NCBI GenBank assembly: GCA_902489275.1
Contig: CABTZK010000010.1
Location: 1-63,156, forward strand
Direction of reading: 5' to 3'
Origin: an uncultured Porphyromonadaceae bacterium
GTDB taxonomy: Bacteria > Bacteroidota > Bacteroidia > Bacteroidales > Muribaculaceae
Length of the DNA stretch: 63,156 bases
Shown in pieces: positions 14,897-23,947 of the stretch. A program made the position numbers and the translations under genes. Below the pieces are notes generated by a model that saw nothing but the letters and a program-made list of their open reading frames with translations, did not search any database and was not told the origin of the DNA. The first letter of the stretch is position 1; every line of letters starts with the position of its first letter.

Positions 14897-17800
14897 ATGA
14901 AGAAACTGTTTCTACTACTGGTTGCGATGTGCACGATTGCACTCTCGGCTGCGGCCGACCGCACGGTGAGCGGGCAAGTGACAGATGCGGGCAATGGCGA
15001 GCCTCTTGTGGGCGCCACGGTTCAGCCTGTGGGCGGTGGAAATGGGGTTGCCACCGACATCAATGGTGAGTTTACCCTCAAAGTACCCGACCGCACAGAA
15101 TTCTTAAACATTAGTTATGTGGGCTACAACTCCAAGCAGGTGGCCGTGGGCACGGGCTTGAAGATTGCGCTTGAGGAGAGCAACGCCACACTCGATGAGG
15201 TGGTGGTCACCGCGATGGGTATCAAGCGCTCGGCCAAGGCGCTTGGCTATGCCGCCACGCAAGTGAAAGGCGACGAGATCTCGGCCACGCGCACCAACGA
15301 CATCATGTCGAGCCTCTCGGGCAAGGTGGCTGGCGTGCAAATCGCCGAGACCTCAAGCGACCCTGGCTCGTCAAAGTCAGTCATCATTCGTGGTGTGAGC
15401 TCGCTTTCGGGCAACAACCAGCCACTTTATGTGGTCGATGGCGTGCCCCTGAACAACTCGGCGGTCTACAGTTCCAACGGCTTGAACAACGGCTACGACT
15501 TCGGTAACGGCGCCAGTGCCGTTAACCCCGACGACGTGGAAAGCATGACCATTCTCAAGGGCGCTGCCGCTACTGCCCTCTATGGCAGCCGTGCAGGTGC
15601 CGGCGTGATTGTCATCACCACCAAGAAAGGCGCTAAGCAGAAAAAAGGCTTAGGTATCGAGTATAATGGCGGCCTGCAATGGGAAAGCCTGTTGCGCTTG
15701 CCACAGTTGCAAAATGAGTTTGGCCAGGGCTGGTATGGCGACAAGACCGATGTCGAGAATGGCTCTTGGGGTCCCCGCTTCGACGGCAGCGCCCTGCGTT
15801 ATGGCTGGATTTACGACAGCAAGGAGTATCTTGGCTACTTCAACACCCAGCGCGTGAAGTCCTACGTTCCCATCAAGGACAACATCAAGGACTTCTTCGA
15901 CACGGGCTTCCGCTACAACAACAGCATCTCGTTCAATGGCGCGACCGATGCCAGCACCTATTTCCTCTCGTTCTCCCAGACGAAGGACGACGGCATTATC
16001 CCCACCGACCGCGATTCCTACAGGAAGTACACCTTCAGCACGCGTGCCAGCCACAAGGTGGGGCACTTGAGCATGAGCACTTCGGTCAACTATGCCTACC
16101 AGAAGAACAGCTTTGTGTCGACAGGTCAAGGCAAGGGATCGATGTATAACAGTATCATGCAGACCCCGCGCGACATTTCCATCGCCGAGCTCAAGGACTT
16201 GAGTAACCCCTTCAACTTGCCGGGCTACTACTACACGCCTTATGGCATCACCAATCCTTACTATGTGCTCGAGAATTTTGAGAACAACTATGAGCAGGAG
16301 CGCTTCTATGGCAACGTGCAGTTTGACTACGACTTCTTGCAATACTTCAAGCTCACCTATCGCTTGGGCTTGGACACCAACACCGGCCATCACGACACGG
16401 GCGAGCCTAACATGAGCGCCTTGTTCCCCAACACGCCGAACTACGAAGACTGCTTGAAGGAGCTCAAGGGCGGCGCCTCACAGCAGATCACGCGCCGCCG
16501 CGAGATTGACCACAACCTCATGTTGACCTACGACCAGCAAATCCTGCCCGACTGGCACCTGAACGCTGTGCTGGGCTTCAATGGCAATGAGCGTGTCTAC
16601 AAGAGCCTCTACAGCTCGGTGACCACGCTGACGATTCCCACCTGGTATGACATCAGCAACTCTGCACAAATTCCAACCACTGTCCAGAACCGTTGGAAAC
16701 GCCGCTACGTGGGTGCCTATATCAATGCCGAAGTGGCCTATCGCAACATGGTGTTCTTGACGCTCACCGGCCGCAACGACTGGTCGTCGACGTTGCCTCA
16801 CGACAACAACAGTTACTTCTATCCCGGCACGACGTTGAGCTTCCTGTTCAGCGAGCTCTTCAACCAGGACTTGCGTAACACCATCAACTATGGTAAAGTG
16901 CGTGCCGCCTGGGGTAAGACAGGTAACGATGCGAGTGTGTACATGACCAACTCGGTCTACACGCAGGCTGGGGCTTCTTCCAGCGGTTGGGGGTCAAGCG
17001 ACTTCCCGTTCACCAAGACGGGGACCAATGCTTACTCGGCTGGCAACGTATTAGGCAGCGAGAACTTGAGTCCTGAGATGACCACCGAGCTGGAGTTCGG
17101 CCTCCAGATGGCTTTCTTCCAGAATCGCATCTCCTTTGACGCGTCGTGGTACAATCGCAATACCGATAAGCAAATCTTCTCGCTCAACATGGATCCTGCC
17201 ACGGGTTACACCGCGCAGAACATGAACTTGGGTAAGGTTCGCAACCGTGGCGTTGAGTTCCTCGTGAATGTGACCCCAGTGAAGATCGGTGACTTCCAGT
17301 GGGAGTTGAGCTGGAACTACACCAAGAATAACAGCAAGGTCATCAGCCTTCCCGAGGAGCTGGGCGGCATTGCCAACATTTACGGCCTCAGTGGCGGCAC
17401 GAGCCTTTACGCGATCGTGGGGCAGCCCGTGGGCGTGTTCAAGTGCTATGTGCCACAGACGACCGAGGACGGCAAGATTATCTGCGACGAGAAGGGACTT
17501 CCCATCAAGAATCCTGATCAGCAGATCGCGGGCAGCATGAACTACAAGTACCAGATGGGCTTCGGCACCACCTTGCGCTACAAGGGCATCGCGTTGAGCG
17601 CCAACCTCGACATCCGCAAGGGCGGATTGCTCTACTCGCGCACGGCCAGTATCGAGTACTTCACGGGTAATGCTATCCAGACGGCCTACAACGACCGCAA
17701 CCCGTTCATCGTGCCCAACTCGGTGCAGGCAACGAAAGATGACGAGGGCAAAACCATCTATGTGGAGAACTCAACCGCGCTCGACGCAACCAATATCTAC

Positions 17801-18103
17801 AACTATTGGAATAATGGCGGCGACCAGCTTGACCGCGCGTTCCTCGTCGACAAGAGTTACGTGAAACTGCGCTCGGTCGTTTTGAGTTGGGATCTTCCCA
17901 ACACTTGGTTGAATCACACATTCTTGACGGGCGTGACCGTTTCGTTCTTCGGCAACAACCTCTTCTTGTGGACACCATCAAGCAACACCTTTATTGACCC
18001 CGAGGTCACATCGTTCGGTAACGACCTGGAAGGTAACTATGGCGAATACTCGGCCAACCCAAGTTCACGCAAGTTTGGTTTCAACGTGAAGGTTAAATTC
18101 TAA
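14897..18103 (+). CDS. SusC/RagA-family TonB-dependent outer-membrane transporter
   Basis: 1068 residues. Signal peptide (MKKLFLLLVAMCTIALSAAA), then a carboxypeptidase-regulatory-like domain (VSGQVTDAGNGEPLVGATV), a TonB-box-like LDEVVVTAMGIKRS, the plug (VIIRGVSSLSGNNQPLYVVD, DVESMTILKGAAATALYGSR, GVIVITTKKG) and a 22-strand barrel ending in KFGFNVKVKF. SusC proteins form the channel under a SusD lid and import oligosaccharides or peptides. It is the first gene of a four-gene unit, with 18 bases to susD. No glycoside hydrolase, polysaccharide lyase or regulator gene is adjacent, so peptide or another small polymer is as likely as glycan. Confidence 0.96.
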   Translation: MKKLFLLLVAMCTIALSAAADRTVSGQVTDAGNGEPLVGATVQPVGGGNGVATDINGEFTLKVPDRTEFLNISYVGYNSKQVAVGTGLKIALEESNATLDEVVVTAMGIKRSAKALGYAATQVKGDEISATRTNDIMSSLSGKVAGVQIAETSSDPGSSKSVIIRGVSSLSGNNQPLYVVDGVPLNNSAVYSSNGLNNGYDFGNGASAVNPDDVESMTILKGAAATALYGSRAGAGVIVITTKKGAKQKKGLGIEYNGGLQWESLLRLPQLQNEFGQGWYGDKTDVENGSWGPRFDGSALRYGWIYDSKEYLGYFNTQRVKSYVPIKDNIKDFFDTGFRYNNSISFNGATDASTYFLSFSQTKDDGIIPTDRDSYRKYTFSTRASHKVGHLSMSTSVNYAYQKNSFVSTGQGKGSMYNSIMQTPRDISIAELKDLSNPFNLPGYYYTPYGITNPYYVLENFENNYEQERFYGNVQFDYDFLQYFKLTYRLGLDTNTGHHDTGEPNMSALFPNTPNYEDCLKELKGGASQQITRRREIDHNLMLTYDQQILPDWHLNAVLGFNGNERVYKSLYSSVTTLTIPTWYDISNSAQIPTTVQNRWKRRYVGAYINAEVAYRNMVFLTLTGRNDWSSTLPHDNNSYFYPGTTLSFLFSELFNQDLRNTINYGKVRAAWGKTGNDASVYMTNSVYTQAGASSSGWGSSDFPFTKTGTNAYSAGNVLGSENLSPEMTTELEFGLQMAFFQNRISFDASWYNRNTDKQIFSLNMDPATGYTAQNMNLGKVRNRGVEFLVNVTPVKIGDFQWELSWNYTKNNSKVISLPEELGGIANIYGLSGGTSLYAIVGQPVGVFKCYVPQTTEDGKIICDEKGLPIKNPDQQIAGSMNYKYQMGFGTTLRYKGIALSANLDIRKGGLLYSRTASIEYFTGNAIQTAYNDRNPFIVPNSVQATKDDEGKTIYVENSTALDATNIYNYWNNGGDQLDRAFLVDKSYVKLRSVVLSWDLPNTWLNHTFLTGVTVSFFGNNLFLWTPSSNTFIDPEVTSFGNDLEGNYGEYSANPSSRKFGFNVKVKF

Positions 18104-18121
18104 TTTAAAAGATTTACTGTT

Positions 18122-19615
18122 ATGAAAAAATCAATCATATTATTAGCTACAGCTGCTTTGCTTTCACTGGGCTCGTGTGATTTGGATATCAACGATAATC
18201 CCAATTTCCCATCAGGGAAAACGATGACCCGTGATGTGATGTTCCCAGCTGTTGAGAACGCAGTGGCCGCCGCTGTTGGCGATCAGATGTTTAACTATGC
18301 GGGCTTTTTCGCTCAATATTTTGAGCAGCGCCCCGAGGCCAACCAATACAACAATTTGGCCGAGCTCCAGTTGGATGAGTCGTCCAACCTTTTAGACCGC
18401 ACCTATAGTGTGCTCTATGCGGGCGCACTCCAAGACATCAAAGAGGTGAAAACGCTCACCACCAACTCTCACGATCTCTTCGCGCTGGCCGTGATGCGCG
18501 CCTATATCTATCAGCTGCTTGTCGACAACATGGATTTCGCGCCCTACACCGAGGCGCTGCAAAGCCACGCCAACACGCGGCCCAGGTGGGATGACGGCGA
18601 GACCATCTACAAGGGGGTCTTGGCCGAAATGGACGAGGCCCAGGCCAATATCGTGATCGAAAAGGACTCGATGTTCACCGACCCCATGCTGCACAAGGAT
18701 GTGAATCAATGGATAGGCTTTGCCAACGCATTGCGCTTGCGCATGTACTTGCGCTTGATTGACGGCGGCATTGATGCCGATGCCTACACGGCCAAGGTCA
18801 AAGCGCTGGTAGAGAATGGCGCATTCTTCACCGGCGACGTGGCGTGGGATGTCTATAGCAATGCCGACGGGCAGTATAACCCCTGGTATGACTCCTACAA
18901 GGAGCTGAGCACCATCAATCACGTGGCGGCTCACCCCATTGTGTCCTATTACCTGCAGACGGGTGACCCGCGCATCTCCTATGCCATCAAGCAGAACAGC
19001 AAGGAGAAGTATGTGGGACAAATCCCCGGCGCAAAGACGACCATGCAGGCATGGACCGGCAAGCCTTGGAAAAATGCCAACGTGAGTGCCATCGACTACA
19101 CGGCCGCAACGGCGATGCCCGTTTATCTTTACACCCAGAGTGAGCTTCAATTCCTCATTGCCGAGGTCAAGCTGCGCTTCTGCGGCGACGATGGCGGTGC
19201 CAAGATGGCTTACGAAAACGGTGTGAGAGCCGACTTTGCCTCTCGCAGGGTGAAAGGTGTAGAGACTTTCTTGGAAGGTGCTGCTGTGAACTGGGATTTG
19301 CAAGCCGACAATACCGCCAAGCTCAACTTGATTTACATGCAGAAGTGGGCCGCGCTCTTCTTCCGTGATCACATGGAGGCTTGGACCGAGGTGCGTCGCA
19401 CCGATGTGCCTCAACTCTCAACGGCTACAGCCGAGGAAGTCTACAAGAATCCACAAAGTTACGTCGCAGGCAACATGATTAACCCTGCTGTCAACTACAT
19501 CGTGGGCGGCGGCCTGTGCAAACGCGTGCCTTATCCTGCCCTCGCCCGCCAGCTCAACCGCAACACGCCTCCTGCCAAGTTGTTGAGCGACAGGGTGTTC
19601 TGGGATGCTAAATAA
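18122..19615 (+). CDS. SusD/RagB-family surface lipoprotein (SusD-like_2 type)
   Basis: 497 residues with a lipobox (LLSLGSC, Cys19). SusD proteins are helical (TPR-containing) lids that capture ligand for the SusC channel. Features: DLDINDNPNFPSG after the lipid anchor, the pair AYIYQLLVDNMDFAPYTEAL (a region conserved in SusD_2 members), WIGFANALRLRMYLRL, and a C-terminal NRNTPPAKLLSDRVFWDAK. This is the SusD-like_2 subfamily rather than the classical starch-binding SusD. It forms one transcription unit with susC before it and two lipoprotein genes after it. Confidence 0.93.
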   Translation: MKKSIILLATAALLSLGSCDLDINDNPNFPSGKTMTRDVMFPAVENAVAAAVGDQMFNYAGFFAQYFEQRPEANQYNNLAELQLDESSNLLDRTYSVLYAGALQDIKEVKTLTTNSHDLFALAVMRAYIYQLLVDNMDFAPYTEALQSHANTRPRWDDGETIYKGVLAEMDEAQANIVIEKDSMFTDPMLHKDVNQWIGFANALRLRMYLRLIDGGIDADAYTAKVKALVENGAFFTGDVAWDVYSNADGQYNPWYDSYKELSTINHVAAHPIVSYYLQTGDPRISYAIKQNSKEKYVGQIPGAKTTMQAWTGKPWKNANVSAIDYTAATAMPVYLYTQSELQFLIAEVKLRFCGDDGGAKMAYENGVRADFASRRVKGVETFLEGAAVNWDLQADNTAKLNLIYMQKWAALFFRDHMEAWTEVRRTDVPQLSTATAEEVYKNPQSYVAGNMINPAVNYIVGGGLCKRVPYPALARQLNRNTPPAKLLSDRVFWDAK

Positions 19616-19651
19616 ATCAATTAAATGTTTCACATTAAAATGATGAACAAC

Positions 19652-20377
19652 ATGAAAAAACTATATATTTATGCCTTTGCGCTCATGGTGACCATGGTGG
19701 CGTTCACATCGTGTAATGACGATGAGGACCAGCTCACCGACTCGCGGCTCACCTATTATCCTGAATATACCATAAAAGGTGACGAATTCGTGATTCACCC
19801 CATTGGCGAACCTTATGTCGACCCAGGGTGCACGGCCATGCTGCAGGGCGAGGACTACACTTCTCACATCGAGACGACGGGTTTAGAGAAGCTCGACATC
19901 AATACCCCGGGATTGTATTATATCACCTATGGCTCTTACAATAAGGACCACTACTGGACCTCGGTCATGCGCACGGTGGCCGTGTGCGACACCAACGTGA
20001 CAACCGACCTCACGGGCGACTACAAGGTCATCAAGGGGTATCGTGAAAATAAAGGAAACCAAATAAGTTTCACCAACTTCAAAGAAAAGTTGGAAAAAGT
20101 AGCTCCAGGCATCTTTAAGATCAGCGACTTGCTGGGCGGGTGGTATGACCAGCGTGCAGGGTACGGCAGCAACTATGCCATGCCGGGTTACATCCAGCTC
20201 ACGATCGATAATAAAATCAATGTCTTGAGCGGTCACGTTCCTGCATGGGGTGACACCTATAACTCAGTCACCTCGGGCACCTATGATCCAGAAAACCAGA
20301 CTTTGGACTGGTCGGTGAATTATTCGGAGTACTCGTTTATTTTCTATGTTCAAATCCAAAAGGAAGTAAAAAAATAA
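19652..20377 (+). CDS. Surface lipoprotein with immunoglobulin-like (DUF5011/5012-type) domain, SusCD accessory
   Basis: 241 residues with lipobox (VAFTSC, Cys21). The segment GEPYVDPGCTAMLQGED followed by INTPGLYYITYGSYNKD is the hallmark of the Ig-like DUF5011/DUF5012 domain, found in Bacteroides BT_2262-like proteins encoded beside SusCD pairs. The remaining C-terminal half (after TDLTGDYKVIKG) is a separate beta-rich domain. The frame opens at 19625, but the ATG at 19652 is directly followed by the signal peptide MKKLYIYAFALMVTM. It probably sits with SusC/SusD at the cell surface and helps capture ligand. Confidence 0.8.
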   Translation: MKKLYIYAFALMVTMVAFTSCNDDEDQLTDSRLTYYPEYTIKGDEFVIHPIGEPYVDPGCTAMLQGEDYTSHIETTGLEKLDINTPGLYYITYGSYNKDHYWTSVMRTVAVCDTNVTTDLTGDYKVIKGYRENKGNQISFTNFKEKLEKVAPGIFKISDLLGGWYDQRAGYGSNYAMPGYIQLTIDNKINVLSGHVPAWGDTYNSVTSGTYDPENQTLDWSVNYSEYSFIFYVQIQKEVKK

Positions 20378-20381
20378 GATT

Positions 20382-20885
20382 ATGAAGAAATACATTTTAT
20401 TCCCCATTTGCGCCCTTGCGCTCTCGGTAGGTTTCGTGTCATGTGATGTCGAAACCAACGAAGAGCCTGGAGGAACCGCTATCGAGAAAATGTGTGGTGA
20501 CTGGGATGTGACCTACAATGTGATTGACGGCGACCAAGAGCTTGTTGACCCCTTGGGGGTAGGAACAGTCTTGCTCTCGACCTACAACACGGCGGCCAAC
20601 GAGACCGACAAGATGTGGATTGATGACCACGATAACTTCTGGAGCTTCAAGTTCAAGTGCCCCATCAACTATCGCGATCGCTCATTCTCTTGCGAGGGTG
20701 TCGACTATGACCAAAAAGGCTCTGGCAAGACCACGGTGACCGGCGGGAAAATCCTCAATGGCGCCGGCAAGAACCTGCATGGGAATCCGGTGGACAGCAT
20801 CTCGTTCTACATGACCTTTACCGATGATGACCAAGCGCTCACCTATCACGTGACGGGCATTCGGCACGAGGGCTGGATTGAATAG
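20382..20885 (+). CDS. Small lipoprotein, lipid-binding (Lipid_bd)-like beta-sandwich, SusCD accessory
   Basis: 167 residues with lipobox (SVGFVSC, Cys21), starting four bases after the previous stop. The pattern GTAIEKMCGDWDVTYNV, DKMWIDDHDNFWSFKFKC and DSISFYMTFTDDDQ resembles the lipocalin-like 'lipid-binding putative hydrolase' family (PF12888) often encoded last in SusCD operons of the BT_2259-2264 type. No catalytic motif is visible. It is the last gene of the operon; a strong terminator follows 27 bases after its stop. Confidence 0.65.
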   Translation: MKKYILFPICALALSVGFVSCDVETNEEPGGTAIEKMCGDWDVTYNVIDGDQELVDPLGVGTVLLSTYNTAANETDKMWIDDHDNFWSFKFKCPINYRDRSFSCEGVDYDQKGSGKTTVTGGKILNGAGKNLHGNPVDSISFYMTFTDDDQALTYHVTGIRHEGWIE

Positions 20886-20911
20886 CCAACGCATTTTATA
20901 GCCATCAACAA

Positions 20912-20940
20912 CGAGGGTGGGCCACAAAGGCCCACCCTCG
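20912..20940. terminator. Terminator of the SusCD operon
   Basis: CGAGGGTGGGCC (20912-20923), loop ACAAA, GGCCCACCCTCG (20929-20940), then CTTTCTC. Perfect 12-bp stem between converging genes. Confidence 0.8.
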
Positions 20941-21038
20941 CTTTCTCGCTACGCTCGGCAAAGACGAAAGTAGGAGATCAACACCAATGACCGGTGTTAA
21001 CCTCCTATCTGATTACGTTTTGTTGCGCTTGGCTGGGG

Positions 21039-21329
21039 CTACTTGAAGATGATTTCCTTGATGACTTCATGCCCCAGGGCCTCATTGAGGCGGGTGATGA
21101 GGCGGGTGCGCGTGAGCATGAGCTCGTTGCGCAACGATGCGCTGCTGATGCCAATGGTCATCACCCCGTTTCTCACGTTGCGGCTGGTGGTGTACTGGTT
21201 CACGCCAGGCCCCACAATTTCGGGCCAGAGCGACAGGGCACGGTGCTCGTCGAGCTTGCCGGTGGCTCGCTCTTGCAGCAGGGCCTGATTGATAATCTCG
21301 GCGACAGATTGCGCGCGGGTGCGTTTCAT
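21039..21329 (-). CDS. DUF721 (DciA-like) protein
   Basis: 96 residues, matching DUF721 in length and pattern: VAEIINQALLQERATGKLDE, LSLWPEIVGPGVNQYT, RNGVMTIGISSASLRNELML and INEAL-type helix at the end. DUF721 proteins related to DciA recruit the replicative helicase in bacteria lacking DnaC; in Bacteroidota the gene typically follows recF, as here. Its start overlaps the recF stop (ATGA at 21326-21329), indicating coupled translation. A replication or repair role is family knowledge, not shown by this sequence. Confidence 0.85.
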   Translation of the reverse strand: MKRTRAQSVAEIINQALLQERATGKLDEHRALSLWPEIVGPGVNQYTTSRNVRNGVMTIGISSASLRNELMLTRTRLITRLNEALGHEVIKEIIFK

Positions 21330-22441
21330 GATGTGGCAGGTCCTCCTGCCCCGAGCGGTGTGACGGCGCCATTCGCGACGGTAAACATGGCATTGTCGCC
21401 CCTCTGGCGGGCAATGATGTCGTCGAGATGGGTGCGATTGGTGTCGGTGATGAAAATTTGCCCGAAGAGGTTCTCGCTCGCCACGCTGATGATGCTTTCC
21501 ACGCGCCGCGCGTCGAGTTTGTCGAAGATGTCATCGAGCAGCAGGATGGGCGTGATGCCGGTGGCTCGTTTCAGGAAATCGTGCTGAGCCAGGCGCAGGG
21601 CGATGGTGTAGGTCTTGCATTGCCCCTGGCTGCCAGTCTTGCGCATGGGGTGCTGGCCCAGCAGCAACTCGATGTCGTCGCGGTGGGTGCCGTGGGTGGT
21701 GTAGCCCATGATGTGGTCCCGATTGCGATTTGAATCCAGGATTTCTTGCATCGAGGCCTCGTTGAGGTGACTCTTGTAGGAGATGTCTACGATTTCGCCG
21801 TCGCCGGCAATCGCATGGTAGTAGCGCATGAAAATGGGAGAGAACTCGCCAATCCAGCGTGCCCGAGCCGTGTGGATGCAGGTCGCGGCCTCCGTCATTT
21901 GGCGCTCGACCGTTCCATAGAGAATGGGGTCGCTCATCGCTTCCCTGAGCATGGCGTTGCGCTGCCCCAGGGCTTTGTTGTAGCGAATGAGGGCGTCAAG
22001 ATACTCGGCATCGCCCTGGGCGATGATGTGGTTCATGAGTCGTCGCCGCTCCTCGCCAGCGCCCCTGATCAAGTCCCAGTCCATGGGTGAAATCATCACG
22101 AGCGGCAGCAGCCCGATGTGCTGGCTCAGGCGCTTGTACTCCTTGCCGCCGCGGCGCAATTGCTTGCGCCGGCCGCGCTGCATCGACAGCGTGATGTCTT
22201 CTTCCATGCCCCGGCGGCTGTAGTGCCCTTGCAGCATCGCAAACTCGGCGTTGTGGTTGATCACGTCGTTGTCGGACTGGTTGCCAGCGCTCTTGGTGAA
22301 GCTCAAGAAATAGATGGCATCGAGAATGTTGGTTTTCCCCATGCCGTTGTTGCCAATCAGGCAGTTCACCTTGGGCGCGAAAGCCAGGTTGGCCTCGACG
22401 ATATTCTTGTAGTTCAATATGGAGATGCGCTCTAATATCAT
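21326..22441 (-). CDS. recF: DNA replication and repair protein RecF
   Basis: 371-residue SMC-like ATPase that helps load RecA at single-strand gaps and with RecOR rescues stalled forks. Walker A is GNNGMGKTN (residues 31-39), the signature region MDWDLIRGAGEERRRLMNHI lies mid-protein, and Walker B is PILLLDDIFDKLDARR. It starts MILERISILNYKNIVEA. A minus-strand -7 element TACATTTG (22447-22454) ends only five bases before the ATG, so the transcript may be leaderless or nearly so. It overlaps the DUF721 gene and is divergent from mazG. Confidence 0.97.
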   Translation of the reverse strand: MILERISILNYKNIVEANLAFAPKVNCLIGNNGMGKTNILDAIYFLSFTKSAGNQSDNDVINHNAEFAMLQGHYSRRGMEEDITLSMQRGRRKQLRRGGKEYKRLSQHIGLLPLVMISPMDWDLIRGAGEERRRLMNHIIAQGDAEYLDALIRYNKALGQRNAMLREAMSDPILYGTVERQMTEAATCIHTARARWIGEFSPIFMRYYHAIAGDGEIVDISYKSHLNEASMQEILDSNRNRDHIMGYTTHGTHRDDIELLLGQHPMRKTGSQGQCKTYTIALRLAQHDFLKRATGITPILLLDDIFDKLDARRVESIISVASENLFGQIFITDTNRTHLDDIIARQRGDNAMFTVANGAVTPLGAGGPATS

Positions 22442-22446
22442 TGCTG

Positions 22447-22454
22447 CAAATGTA
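22447..22454 (-). promoter_or_regulatory. -7 element TACATTTG of recF, abutting the start codon
   Basis: TACATTTG on the minus strand, five bases before the recF ATG. The usual distance from this box to the transcription start (about 5-7 bases) puts the first transcribed base at or inside the start codon. No clear -33 element. Confidence 0.5.
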
Positions 22455-22535
22455 CAACATTTTTGTGAAATCTTGAAGAGCCGGCAAGCGGTTTTGTGGA
22501 ACTTTTGCGAGCTGGCGCGCGAGACTTTCCTGCAA

Positions 22536-22567
22536 TTTGCAGTATCCTGAAATTTTTCCTACTTTTG
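22536..22567 (+). promoter_or_regulatory. Promoter of mazG-deoC-thyA-folA, nearly leaderless
   Basis: TTTG (22536-22539), 20 bases, TACTTTTG (22560-22567), only seven bases before the ATG at 22575. Full match to the consensus; the mRNA would have little or no 5' leader. Confidence 0.7.
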
Positions 22568-22574
22568 CACAATC

Positions 22575-22952
22575 ATGACAATTCAAGAGGCCCAGCAACG
22601 AGTCGACGAGTGGATTAAGACCTACGGGGTGCGCTACTTCAGCCCACTCACCAACATGGCCATCCTCACCGAGGAGGTGGGCGAGGTGGCTCGCATCATG
22701 TCGCGCCGCTATGGTGACCAGTCCTTTAAGGCCAGCGACCGCGGCAAGGACTTGGGCGATGAGATGGCCGACGTGCTGTGGGTGCTCATGTGCATAGCCA
22801 ACCAGGTGGGCATTGACTTAGATGCCGCGCTGGAGCGCAACTTTGCCAAGAAGACGGCGCGCGATGCCCGACGGCATCTCGACAATCCCAAGCTAAGCCC
22901 TTGCCATGCTGCCAGCCCGCGGGGTGAATCAGAGACGGGTCAAGCCGATTAA
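22575..22952 (+). CDS. MazG-like nucleotide pyrophosphohydrolase
   Basis: 125 residues of the all-alpha NTP pyrophosphatase fold. The metal-binding signatures are TEEVGEVARIM (EExxE type) near residue 37 and GDEMADVLWVL (ExxD type) near residue 65. Such enzymes hydrolyse non-canonical or excess dNTPs to NMP and pyrophosphate. It leads an operon with deoC (deoxyribose-phosphate breakdown), thyA and folA, so a role in (deoxy)nucleotide pool control is consistent. The last 20 residues (SPCHAASPRGESETGQAD) look like a non-conserved tail. Confidence 0.85.
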   Translation: MTIQEAQQRVDEWIKTYGVRYFSPLTNMAILTEEVGEVARIMSRRYGDQSFKASDRGKDLGDEMADVLWVLMCIANQVGIDLDAALERNFAKKTARDARRHLDNPKLSPCHAASPRGESETGQAD

Positions 22953-22987
22953 ACCAAATTATTCATTAAAAATAACAATCAACTATT

Positions 22988-23938
22988 ATGGGTGACATTA
23001 AAAAAGAGTTTAGCAAGCTCAGCAAGCAATTCACATCACTTGATGCAGGCGGTGAGCAAAACCGCTATGAGGCCGCTATCAAGGCCTCGCAAGTTGAAAC
23101 CAGCGACGAGAAAGTGGCTGCCGAGGTGCAGGCGATCATCGACGCGCACTGCTGCGAGAATATGAACGAGGACGTGTACCGGTTCTTGCTGAGCTGTGTC
23201 GACCTCACGACACTGAGCTCAACCGACAGCGAGCGGAGTGTGGCTCAGTTCACCAAGAAAGTGAATGACTACTGGGTCAAGTACCCCGACTATAAAAATG
23301 TGGCCGCCATCTGTGTCTACAGCAATTTTGCCGAGGTGGTGCGCGCCAATCTTGAGGTGAGCGACGTGAGCATTGCCGTGTGCAGCGCTTGCTTCCCATC
23401 TTCGCAGGCTCACATCGAGACCAAGGTCGCCGAGACCGCCCTGGCCATTCAGGAGGGAGCCGACGAGGTAGACGTGGTGATTAACCTGGGTTATTTCCTC
23501 GATGGCGCCTACGAGGAGTTTTGCGATGAGATTGCCGAGCTCAAGGAAACCATCGGCGACCGCCATCTGAAGGTGATTTTAGAGACTGGCGCGCTCAAGA
23601 CGGCCGAGAACATTAAGAAAGCGGCCATTCTGTCGATGTACAGCGGTGCCGACTTCATCAAGACTTCGACGGGCAAAATCTATCCAGGAGCCTCGTTAGA
23701 GGCCGCCTACGTGATGTGCCAGTGCATCAAGGAATATTATGAGAAACACGGCATCATGATCGGCTTCAAGGCATCGGGCGGCATCCGCACCACCGAGGAG
23801 GCTGTGAGATACTACACCATTGTGAAAGAAGTGCTGGGCGAGCAGTGGCTCGACAACGAGCGCTTCCGCATCGGGGCCAGCAGCCTGGCCAATGCCTTGT
23901 TCCAGTCGTTCACCAAGACGAGCGAAAAGCCTTTTTAG
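22988..23938 (+). CDS. deoC: Deoxyribose-phosphate aldolase
   Basis: Cleaves 2-deoxyribose-5-phosphate to glyceraldehyde-3-phosphate and acetaldehyde via a Schiff base. 316 residues, longer than E. coli DeoC (259) because of an N-terminal helical extension usual in Bacteroidota. Motifs: CSACFPSSQAH, ADEVDVVINLGYF, LKVILETGALKT, GADFIKTSTGK (with the reactive lysine), and GFKASGGIRTTEEAV (second active-site lysine). It lies 35 bases after mazG and 9 bases before thyA. Confidence 0.95.
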   Translation: MGDIKKEFSKLSKQFTSLDAGGEQNRYEAAIKASQVETSDEKVAAEVQAIIDAHCCENMNEDVYRFLLSCVDLTTLSSTDSERSVAQFTKKVNDYWVKYPDYKNVAAICVYSNFAEVVRANLEVSDVSIAVCSACFPSSQAHIETKVAETALAIQEGADEVDVVINLGYFLDGAYEEFCDEIAELKETIGDRHLKVILETGALKTAENIKKAAILSMYSGADFIKTSTGKIYPGASLEAAYVMCQCIKEYYEKHGIMIGFKASGGIRTTEEAVRYYTIVKEVLGEQWLDNERFRIGASSLANALFQSFTKTSEKPF

Positions 23939-23947
23939 CCTGGCGAC

